Part shown: positions 1-5,175 of the stretch, one piece after another | Layout of the letters: each line of letters starts with the position of its first letter | Position numbering within the stretch: the stretch's first letter is position 1 | Source of the DNA: CAYYKK01 sp964467935 | GTDB lineage: Bacteria > Myxococcota_A > Polyangia > Polyangiales > Polyangiaceae | Length of the DNA: 7,484 nucleotides | Assembly: GCA_964467935.1 (NCBI GenBank) | Contig: CAYYKK010000347.1 | Location: 1 to 7,484 of the forward strand | Reading direction: 5' to 3' | The notes under the pieces: generated by a model | Seen by the model: the letters and a program-made list of their open reading frames with translations, nothing else | What the model was told of the DNA's origin: nothing | Database searches by the model: none | Made by a program: the position numbers and the translations under genes

Positions 1-1201
1 CGGCCGAGAGCGTCGACTCGGGCGCCTCGGCGTCGAAGAGAACCGCGGCCGGCGGCGACAGCGCGCCGGCCCTCGGGTGAGAGAGCGCCCACCACGACGC
101 GATGGTCGCCGCTTCGACCGAGTCGGTCGCCCGCGCGACCTGCCGCGCCGCGGCTGCCTCGTCGAGCGGCCGTTCGGCGCTCGTCGAGAGCTCGGCCTGG
201 GCCACGCCGGTGGCGATGGCGACGGCCGCGGCGAGATCGGCGGCCGGGTCCGCCGTCTGGGATGTGGCTGTAACGAAGAGACAACCGCCGTTGGGTTGTG
301 AGACGCCGCCGATCTCGTCGACCGAGAACGGCACGCGGAGGCGTGACAGCTTCGCGCGCAGCGGCGAGGGGGTGCGGCCCAGCTCGGACGCGGCGCTCGC
401 TGCCGTGCGGCCGTCCGCGACTGGGAGGGCCAGCGTGAAGCGAGCCGCTCCGCGAGGGAGGGCGATCGAGCGGCCCACGGCGTTGGCCGCGCCGGTCGGG
501 GGCTCCGGCTCGTCGGCGCCGCCGGGCCAAGCGGGGCTCGCGAGCCACGCTGCTTCGGCTTCGTTCGCGACCGAGGCGGGACCGACGAGCGCGAACGCGA
601 CCCGGTGACCCGCGAACGCTCGCGAGCGCGCCGCTTCGACCGCGGCGAGCGGCGGCGCCTTGTCGTCGGCGACCGCGAACCTTCCGATGCAGCGGTTCAC
701 CTCCGCCAGCTCCGGGGGCTCGGCGGGCAGCGGCCCGAGCACCGCGGCGTGGGCCTCGGCACGCTGCAGGTCGGCTGGGCTGATGGGCGTCGAAAGCGCG
801 CGATGCAGAGCCTCGAAGAGCTTTCCGCGATCGCTCTTGCCGAGGTAGGTCGTGACGAAGAACGCGTCTCGGTCGACCCGCCGATGAATCGGGACGTCGG
901 CGGCCTCGAGTCGGTCCTCCACCACGAGCGCGAGATCGAGCGTCACCCGCGCGCCCGCGCGCGTGACGACGGCCGCGGCGAGCCCCGGGGACGGATCGCC
1001 TTGCCGCTCGACGAGCGTCAGCCCCGGGTGCGCGTCGGCTTGTCGCACCTCGATGTGCGCCGCGAGCGAGGCGCCCTTTCCGAACGCGGCGCCGACTCCG
1101 ACCGCGCGACCGACACCGGTCGCACCGCCGCAGGACCCGAGCACGGCGGAGCTGCACAAGAGGGCGAGCGACGCGCCCGCGAGCTCTCGCGAGCCCTTCA
1201 C
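1..1201 (-). CDS. Partial lipoprotein, possible M16-peptidase-like protein lacking the zinc motif (3' end off window)
   Basis: Reading the minus strand from a GTG at 1201 gives 400 uninterrupted codons to the left edge, so the C-terminus is missing. Residues 1-24 form a lipoprotein signal: Lys2/Arg5, a hydrophobic core, then Leu-Gly-Ser-Cys with the acylated cysteine at 24, implying export and membrane anchoring. The GTG lies one base after the stop of the upstream lipoprotein gene (TGA at 1205-1203), so translational coupling is likely and supports this start. Residues about 60-205 and 245-400 look like two alpha/beta halves of the M16 type. The first runs from 'GLTLVERQGD' to 'VAFALVGPAS'; the second includes 'ARFTLALPVADGR' and 'SPLRAKLSRLRVPFSV'. 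No HxxEH or HxxEE-type zinc motif is visible, so it would be a non-catalytic homologue or partner subunit. The coding call is strong (long open frame, coding-like GC3, signal peptide). The M16 assignment is weak pattern recognition; the safe name is hypothetical lipoprotein. Confidence 0.72.
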   Translation of the reverse strand, partial: MKGSRELAGASLALLCSSAVLGSCGGATGVGRAVGVGAAFGKGASLAAHIEVRQADAHPGLTLVERQGDPSPGLAAAVVTRAGARVTLDLALVVEDRLEAADVPIHRRVDRDAFFVTTYLGKSDRGKLFEALHRALSTPISPADLQRAEAHAAVLGPLPAEPPELAEVNRCIGRFAVADDKAPPLAAVEAARSRAFAGHRVAFALVGPASVANEAEAAWLASPAWPGGADEPEPPTGAANAVGRSIALPRGAARFTLALPVADGRTAASAASELGRTPSPLRAKLSRLRVPFSVDEIGGVSQPNGGCLFVTATSQTADPAADLAAAVAIATGVAQAELSTSAERPLDEAAAARQVARATDSVEAATIASWWALSHPRAGALSPPAAVLFDAEAPESTLSA

Positions 1202-1202
1202 C

Positions 1203-2144
1203 TCACAGCTCGATGTCCGCCGCCGAGCGAGGCGCGAGGTGGAAGCCGTAGAAGTAGGTGAGCACGCCCGTGATCGACTTGACCGTCACGGGGGGCGCGA
1301 GCGTCGGCCCGTCGTTCTTCAGGTCGAACAGCTCGTTGTCGACGGTGAGCCCATCGCTCCCCGCGACGCCGCCGCCGATGTCGATATCGAGCGAATAGCG
1401 GCACTGATCGCAGTTCATCCGCGGGCACTTGCTGTCGCACTTGGCCGCGTTCGGCAGGCTCACGTTCTCGAACTTCACGAGCATGCCGAGCCACTTCCGC
1501 GCGTTCTTGTAGCCCTTCACGGGGGCCCAGCGCGCAGGATCGGTCCCTCCTGGAACGATGGCGGCGGCGGGCCGGTATCCGTTCTCGTAGCGAAAGCTGA
1601 TCGTTCCGCTCGACTCGGGCAGCGTCTTGCAGTTGCCGAAGTACCCGACCGACGGGCCGATGAACTCGTCGTACGAGCCGAACGTATCGACCACGTCGCC
1701 CTCGAAGACGCGCAGGTCGGGCGGCGTGAAGCCGGCGCCGAAGACCGTCATGCCCGAATACGGCACCGGGTCCGCGCCGACCTCAGGTACATCTTGGATG
1801 TAGATGTTACCCGTTTGACCGTTGCCCGTCTCGTCGTAGCGATCGACCGCGACGATGACCTGACCCGTGAAGTTCACGTTCTTCGACGCGGGGAGCTTGC
1901 AGCTCTGGCTCATCAGGTCCGTGTCGCTGTACCAGGTCGCGTCGCCGACCACGTCGGAGACCAGCTCGCCCTGCCCGTGAACGCTCGGCTTCGGCTTGAC
2001 GATCTTGTCGCCGGTGTCGCCTGCACCCGTGCCGTTGCACGCGCCCGCGAGGCCGATCACGCCGGCGGCGAGGGCTACCGAAGCGAGGAGCGCGCCCGTG
2101 CGCACGCTCGTCGCGGCCTGTGTCTTGAGCCCCAAAAAGAACAT
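1203..2144 (-). CDS. Putative lipoprotein with OB-fold-like domain and Cys cluster
   Basis: This 313-residue protein has an N-terminal hydrophobic stretch (residues 17-35) ending in Gly-Ala-Cys36, a lipobox-like site (Leu is at -4 rather than -3), so it is probably exported and lipidated. After a short linker, residues about 55-190 read like a bacterial OB-fold repeat: 'FTGQVIVAVDRYDE' then 'GNIYIQD', then a strand ending 'VFEGDVVDTFGSYDEF'. The C-terminus 'ITGVLTYFYGFHLAPRSAADI' resembles the usual end of such domains in secreted nuclease-associated and YhcR-type proteins; no nuclease domain follows. Cys236, 240, 245 and 248 form Cx3Cx4Cx2C, which could bind metal or form disulfides. The start is uncertain. 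ATG 2144 lies in the stem of a terminator-like hairpin, whereas GTG at 2105 (residue 14) gives a conventional 22-residue lipoprotein signal beginning Val-Arg-Thr. It lies downstream of the sigma-factor gene and one base before the next lipoprotein gene. Function unknown. Confidence 0.85.
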   Translation of the reverse strand: MFFLGLKTQAATSVRTGALLASVALAAGVIGLAGACNGTGAGDTGDKIVKPKPSVHGQGELVSDVVGDATWYSDTDLMSQSCKLPASKNVNFTGQVIVAVDRYDETGNGQTGNIYIQDVPEVGADPVPYSGMTVFGAGFTPPDLRVFEGDVVDTFGSYDEFIGPSVGYFGNCKTLPESSGTISFRYENGYRPAAAIVPGGTDPARWAPVKGYKNARKWLGMLVKFENVSLPNAAKCDSKCPRMNCDQCRYSLDIDIGGGVAGSDGLTVDNELFDLKNDGPTLAPPVTVKSITGVLTYFYGFHLAPRSAADIEL

Positions 2145-2178
2145 CGCCTCGGTGGGGGTCTACCACACCGAGGCGATG
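2142..2178 (-). terminator. Intrinsic terminator-like hairpin overlapping the lipoprotein ATG
   Basis: A perfect 13-bp inverted repeat has arms at 2142-2154 and 2166-2178 with an 11-nt loop. On the minus-strand transcript the stem is followed at once by TTCTTTTTGGGG (2141-2130), the layout of a Rho-independent terminator. It lies about 100 nt after the sigma-factor stop at 2277. The last three bases of the stem are the ATG (2144-2142) of the predicted lipoprotein, and the GAGG in front of that ATG is also paired. It is therefore either a terminator with the true lipoprotein start further down (GTG 2105), or an attenuator/translation-control hairpin. On the plus strand there is no T-run after the repeat. 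Confidence 0.75.
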
Positions 2179-2179
2179 G

Positions 2180-2276
2180 GATGCCGAACAATCTGGAGAG
2201 GAGGAGGGAGACGAGAGACGTGAATCGAGTGACGAGAAAAGAAACCTTCAGGGCGACGCTCGAGGGGGATCGAGCA
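2180..2276 (-). other. Sigma-factor 3' leader/spacer: C/T-rich, G-poor, small hairpin after the stop
   Basis: This is the spacer between the sigma-factor stop and the strong hairpin. Directly after the stop is a 6-bp inverted repeat (GCTCGA at 2258-2263, TCGAGC at 2270-2275) with a 6-nt loop but no T-run. The minus-strand RNA is then strongly C/U-rich and G-poor, especially opposite the plus-strand purine run at 2195-2217. That composition resembles a Rho-loading (rut-like) region but no fixed motif can be claimed. No coding signal was seen, and no convincing promoter for the downstream lipoprotein gene could be picked out. Confidence 0.4.
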
Positions 2277-2930
2277 TCAAGCCGCGTGGCTGAGCATCGC
2301 CTCGAGGCGGCTCTGGATCTTGTGCTTCTTCGAGTAGACCGTCTTGACGCTGATGCGCATGCGCTCGGCGACCTGCTCCGGCTCGAGCCCCTCGGTGAAG
2401 TAGAGCTCGACGAACTCCTGATCCTTCGCCGAGAACTGACGCAGCACGCGCGAGACCCGGTTCTCGCGCTCACGGCGCTCGAACTGCTCGAGGGGCGAGG
2501 GACGCTCGCAGCGCAGGCTCTCGGCCTCCGCCATGGGCGCGCGGTTCGGCTCGCGACGGAGCGAGCGCAGGTAGTCGTAGGCGGCGTTCACGGCCAGGAG
2601 GCCGATCCACGAGGAGAAGCGGCTGCCGCGCGAGGCGTCGAACGTGCGGAGCTTGTGCATGTCGTTCGACAGGAGCTGGACGAGGAGCGTCGCGTAGATC
2701 TCGCGGATGTCGTCGTGGCTGATGAAGGAGAAGCGCGACGTCACCTTGGTGATGCAGCGGTAGATGAGCCGGTCGTAGCGACCGTGGAACTCTCGCCAAG
2801 CGCGCTCGCGACCGGCGATGAGCCCTTCGATGAGCAGCGCCTGCGCGCGGTCGTCGAGGGCGATGTCGGTGGCGAACGGGGCGGCGTTGTTGGTCTCCAT
2901 GGCCGGCCCACTTAGCGAAGGGCGTGCCAC
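2277..2930 (-). CDS. ECF-like RNA polymerase sigma factor (sigma-70 family)
   Basis: This 217-residue protein has the size and two-domain layout of an ECF sigma factor, which redirects RNA polymerase to a specific promoter set. Region 2 spans about residues 38-125, from 'GRERAWREFHGRYDRLIYR' through 'FDASRGSRFSSWIGLLAVNA' to 'AYDYLRSLRRE', matching the family pattern D.(S)RG..F..W+...N.A.D.LR. Region 4 spans about 160-213, with a helix-turn-helix in 'EPEQVAERMRISVKTVYSKK'. GTG 2930 is taken as the start because GGAG (2940-2937) sits six bases upstream. An alternative is ATG 2900 (residue 11), which has no Shine-Dalgarno but lies just after a sigma-54-like element. No anti-sigma gene is adjacent; the following genes encode two lipoproteins, separated from it by a terminator-like hairpin. 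There is no long C-terminal extension. Family assignment is firm; the ECF subgroup and regulon are unknown. Confidence 0.93.
   Translation of the reverse strand: MARPSLSGPAMETNNAAPFATDIALDDRAQALLIEGLIAGRERAWREFHGRYDRLIYRCITKVTSRFSFISHDDIREIYATLLVQLLSNDMHKLRTFDASRGSRFSSWIGLLAVNAAYDYLRSLRREPNRAPMAEAESLRCERPSPLEQFERRERENRVSRVLRQFSAKDQEFVELYFTEGLEPEQVAERMRISVKTVYSKKHKIQSRLEAMLSHAA
2915..2929 (-). promoter_or_regulatory. Sigma-54 (-24/-12) promoter-like element
   Basis: The minus strand reads TGGCACG CCCT TCGC followed by TAAG, matching 10 of 11 fixed positions of the sigma-54 consensus TGGCACG-N4-TTGC with exact spacing between the GG and GC. If used, transcription would begin near 2903, only about three bases before the in-frame ATG at 2900. 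That would make the sigma-factor mRNA nearly leaderless and rule out the GTG 2930 start. The element overlaps the first codons of the longer reading, so a chance match is possible. Confidence 0.35.
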
Positions 2931-2953
2931 CCAGTTCTCCGCGTTTTTTGGGG

Positions 2954-3013
2954 TGTTACGGGGGCTCAGCGCGCGTAACGAGGGGCGTCACACCGTAACA
3001 CTCGGCCGTCACA
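2954..3013. promoter_or_regulatory. Cluster of five TGTKACG heptamers, probable operator/upstream activating region
   Basis: The divergent region between the sigma-factor and Fe-S genes holds four same-orientation heptamers on the minus strand: TGTGACG (3013-3007), TGTTACG (3000-2994), TGTGACG (2992-2986) and CGTTACG (2980-2974). A fifth, TGTTACG, is on the plus strand at 2954-2960. Two of them form the outer arms of a 9-bp inverted repeat (2953-2961 and 2993-3001). Start-to-start spacings of 13, 8 and 12 bp make an imperfect tandem unit of about 20-21 bp. The repetition is well beyond chance and points to binding of a repeated or oligomeric regulator, which is not identified here. It could serve either divergent gene. 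Confidence 0.6.
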
Positions 3014-3040
3014 GGGCTCGCTCGGACGACAAATGGTACG

Positions 3041-3568
3041 GTGCCCTCGATCGGGAACTCCCCGCCCCGCCGCATGAAGAAGATCGTCGCGTCTGGAAGG
3101 GCCCTGTCGGCCATCGTGCTCGCCGCGGCCTTGGTGCGCGTGCTGCTCGCCCGAATGGCGGGCGCGTTGACGGGCATTCGCCTGTTCCTCATGAACTACG
3201 GGCCGGATCGCCTGCCGGCCGTCGCGCCGGACGAGCGGGCGAGGATGGCGAGCTTCTCACGCTGCTTCGCGTGTGGAAGGTGCGACGTGGGCGAGGGCGA
3301 GCGGATGCGCGCCTCGAAAGGCGCCTACCCGGGCCTGATGGCGCTCGTCTTGGCCTCGTCGCGCAGCATGCCCGACTACGACGCGGCGGTGCGCGCGTTC
3401 CAGTTCGTCCCGGTCGAGGTGCTGCGCTCGAAGCGCCGCGTCTGCCCGGCCGACGTTCCGTTCGAGGATCTCGCGCGCTTCGTCGAGGCGAAGGCGAGCG
3501 AGGTGGCGGTGCTGGAGGCCGGCGATCCTTCCGCGGCGCGCGCGCTCGAAGCGGGGTCGCCGACCTGA
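3041..3568 (+). CDS. Small membrane-anchored HdrC-like [4Fe-4S] protein (putative)
   Basis: This is the only plus-strand gene. From GTG 3041 it is 175 residues; ATG 3074 (residue 12, Met-Lys-Lys) is an equally plausible start, and neither has a clear Shine-Dalgarno. Residues about 21-50 are hydrophobic with scattered arginines, suggesting one membrane segment or anchor. The soluble part has Cys75, Cys78 and Cys81 (CxxCxxC in 'SRCFACGRCD') and a distant Cys135-Pro in 'RRVCPADVPFEDLARFVEA'. In HdrC/succinate-dehydrogenase-type dicluster proteins, three close cysteines plus the last Cys-Pro ligate one cluster. Here the second cluster's ligands are absent, so a single [4Fe-4S] centre is expected. 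The 'NYGPDRLPAVAPDER' stretch before the cysteines also fits HdrC-like proteins as I recall them. The redox partner is unknown; no neighbour is an oxidoreductase of that class. It diverges from the sigma-factor gene and converges with the flippase gene. Confidence 0.75.
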   Translation: MPSIGNSPPRRMKKIVASGRALSAIVLAAALVRVLLARMAGALTGIRLFLMNYGPDRLPAVAPDERARMASFSRCFACGRCDVGEGERMRASKGAYPGLMALVLASSRSMPDYDAAVRAFQFVPVEVLRSKRRVCPADVPFEDLARFVEAKASEVAVLEAGDPSAARALEAGSPT

Positions 3569-3595
3569 GGGACCGCTCAGGCGGCCTTTCTCTTT
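3564..3595 (+). terminator. Weak terminator-like hairpin shared by convergent genes
   Basis: CCTGAG (3564-3569) and CTCAGG (3576-3581) form a perfect 6-bp stem with a 6-nt loop, followed on the plus strand by CGGCCTTTCTCTTT. The stem contains both the plus-strand stop TGA (3566-3568) and the complement of the flippase stop (3577-3579). The stem is short and the T-run is interrupted and offset, so activity is uncertain. Confidence 0.35.
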
Positions 3596-5043
3596 CGGAG
3601 CAGCGTCTTCTTGAGGAGGCCGATCAGGTCCTTCGAGGCGTGCGACGCGATGAGGAGCGCGGACGGGACGTAGGCGACCGCGCCGAGGAGGATCTCGATC
3701 CCGAGGCGCGCCGACCACGCGACGTCCGTGTCGCGCAGGAGGAAGCGCACCCCGAAGACCGCGGCCGCCATCGGCCCGCAGGCGGCGAGGGGACCGAGGA
3801 GGGGCTTGAGGACGCTCCAGAACGTCACGCCCTCGGAGCGCAACGAATAGAGGTACGAGAGCGCGTTGAGGCCGTAGCCGACGCCCACGCCTGCAGCCGC
3901 CCACTCGGGACCGAGCGGAGCCAGCGCGAACATCGAGCCGACGATGAGCAGCACCTTCAGGATCTCGAGCACCATGATCGCCTGCGTCCTCGCGACGACC
4001 TGGAGGTAGCTGCCCACGAGCCAGCCGATGGGACGCACCACGCTGAGGACGCTCAGGATGAGCAGCAGGGGGGCGACGCCGCTCCACGCTCTCGGGTACA
4101 CGGTTCGAACGAGGGTGTCGGCGACCGCGCCGAGGCCGACCGCGAGCGGGAAGACGACCAAGCTCAAGAGGCCCGCCGCGCGCGCGAGAGATCGCTTCCG
4201 CTCCTCCTTGTCCTCCATCTGGGCGAACGACGGGACGAGCACGTCGCCGATCTGTTCCCCGATGTGCGTCGCGGGCAGATCGGCGAGCTTGTAGGCCATG
4301 TTGTAGAGGCCCGTCGTCGCGTCACCGAAGCGGTTGGCGATGATGAGGTTGTCCCAGTTGCCGGCGCCGTAGTGAAAGACGCCTCCCACCGTGATCGGCG
4401 CGCCGAAGCGCAGGAGCGTCTTCGTCGTCGCGAGGCTCAGCTTGCAGGGGAGCAGCCAGTCTCGCCAGTTCGTCATCGATCCGAGGAGCAGGAGGCCCAC
4501 CAACCCGCGCGCGACGTTGCCCGCGACGATCGCGTGTCCTCCCCAGCCGAGCCACGCGGTCCCGATCGTCACGCCGGCGTACACGACCTCGCCGAGCGCC
4601 ATGCGGAGCCCGAGCAACTTGAAGCGCATGTCGCGGGCGAGGATGTTGCGCGGCAGCGCCGCGAACCGGTCGAGCTGCTGCGAGAGGATGAGGCCGGGCA
4701 CGTATTCGCCCATGCCGGGCGACTTCATCCAGTGTCCGAGGACGTCGCGGAGCAAGTAGCAGAGCCACAGCACGAAGAGCCCGAAGACGGTCGTGTAGAC
4801 CGTCACGTGGAACGCGACGTCGCGCCCCGCTTTCGGGTTCGAGACGATGTACTGGCCGAGGCCGAGCGACGCGATCATGCTCGCGGTCGAGACGACGATG
4901 AAGGCGACGTTGACCTCGCCTTGAACCTCGGGCGGGAGAAAGCGTACGAGGATGAACGTGCTCACGACGCCGATGACGCGCGCGCCGATGCTGGATGCGG
5001 TGCTCCAGATCGCGCCGAGCACTGTCTTCTTGGCGAGCGACAT
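3577..5043 (-). CDS. Oligosaccharide flippase, WzxC-like (MOP superfamily)
   Basis: This 488-residue, almost entirely hydrophobic protein has roughly 12-14 predicted membrane helices, the size and layout of MOP-superfamily polysaccharide translocases. These move undecaprenyl-linked oligosaccharide units from the cytoplasmic to the periplasmic face of the inner membrane. The N-terminus 'KKTVLGAIWSTASSIGARVI' and the first-helix pair ending 'VRFLPPEVQGE' are typical. The WzxC/Polysacc_synt_3 signature is clear at residues 230-272: 'WDNLIIANRFG', then 'GLYNMAYKLADLP', then 'IGEQIGDVLVPSFAQ'. The C-terminus is basic ('KKTLLRKRK'), consistent with a cytoplasmic tail. The ATG at 5043 has only a weak purine-rich stretch (GAGAGA) upstream. 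It lies 132 bp downstream of, and co-oriented with, the UDP-glucose dehydrogenase gene, so a shared role in surface polysaccharide assembly is likely. The exact sugar substrate cannot be told. Confidence 0.93.
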   Translation of the reverse strand: MSLAKKTVLGAIWSTASSIGARVIGVVSTFILVRFLPPEVQGEVNVAFIVVSTASMIASLGLGQYIVSNPKAGRDVAFHVTVYTTVFGLFVLWLCYLLRDVLGHWMKSPGMGEYVPGLILSQQLDRFAALPRNILARDMRFKLLGLRMALGEVVYAGVTIGTAWLGWGGHAIVAGNVARGLVGLLLLGSMTNWRDWLLPCKLSLATTKTLLRFGAPITVGGVFHYGAGNWDNLIIANRFGDATTGLYNMAYKLADLPATHIGEQIGDVLVPSFAQMEDKEERKRSLARAAGLLSLVVFPLAVGLGAVADTLVRTVYPRAWSGVAPLLLILSVLSVVRPIGWLVGSYLQVVARTQAIMVLEILKVLLIVGSMFALAPLGPEWAAAGVGVGYGLNALSYLYSLRSEGVTFWSVLKPLLGPLAACGPMAAAVFGVRFLLRDTDVAWSARLGIEILLGAVAYVPSALLIASHASKDLIGLLKKTLLRKRKAA

Positions 5044-5175
5044 CCGCGGGCGTCTCTCAGGGTCCTCTTGAAGGCGAGCCGTTCAGGGGCGGCAGAATAT
5101 CCGAGCGCGGCGGGCGAAGGCAGAAGAACGCGCCGAGCCGCCGCGCGAACGAGACGAGGCGGGCGCCGTCGGCGC
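5044..5175 (-). other. Spacer between ugd and flippase genes
   Basis: This 132-bp gap holds no supported gene. Immediately after the ugd stop the minus strand has a small GC hairpin (GCGCC-GAC-GGCGC, 5175-5163) without a T-run, so it is not a convincing terminator. A lone AT-rich patch at 5095-5101 (minus strand ATATTCT) stands out from the GC-rich surroundings and could be a -10-like element for the flippase gene, but no matching -35 could be identified. Confidence 0.3.

Noticed and set aside
77..1261. Several plus-strand open frames (102-608, 605-1261 and smaller)
   Set aside because: All lie opposite the 400-codon partial lipoprotein frame, which has a signal peptide and coupled start. 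None of the plus frames shows a domain-like pattern.
963..2915. Plus-strand open frame of 650 codons
   Set aside because: Antisense to three minus-strand genes with recognisable signals (two lipoprotein signal peptides and a sigma factor); composition is again shadow-like (repeated Arg/Ala/Val/Glu/Asp).
2956..3192. Minus-strand 78-codon frame in the divergent region
   Set aside because: Opposite the start of the Fe-S gene and through the heptamer array; no Shine-Dalgarno or family pattern.
3257..4087. Minus-strand open frame of 276 codons spanning the 3' ends of the Fe-S and flippase genes
   Set aside because: Arg/Pro/Ala-rich translation with no domain pattern, conflicting with a flippase whose helices and C-terminus are intact.
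5163..5175. GC hairpin right after the ugd stop as a terminator
   Set aside because: Only a 5-bp stem with a 3-nt loop and no following T-run; such short GC palindromes are common in DNA of this composition.
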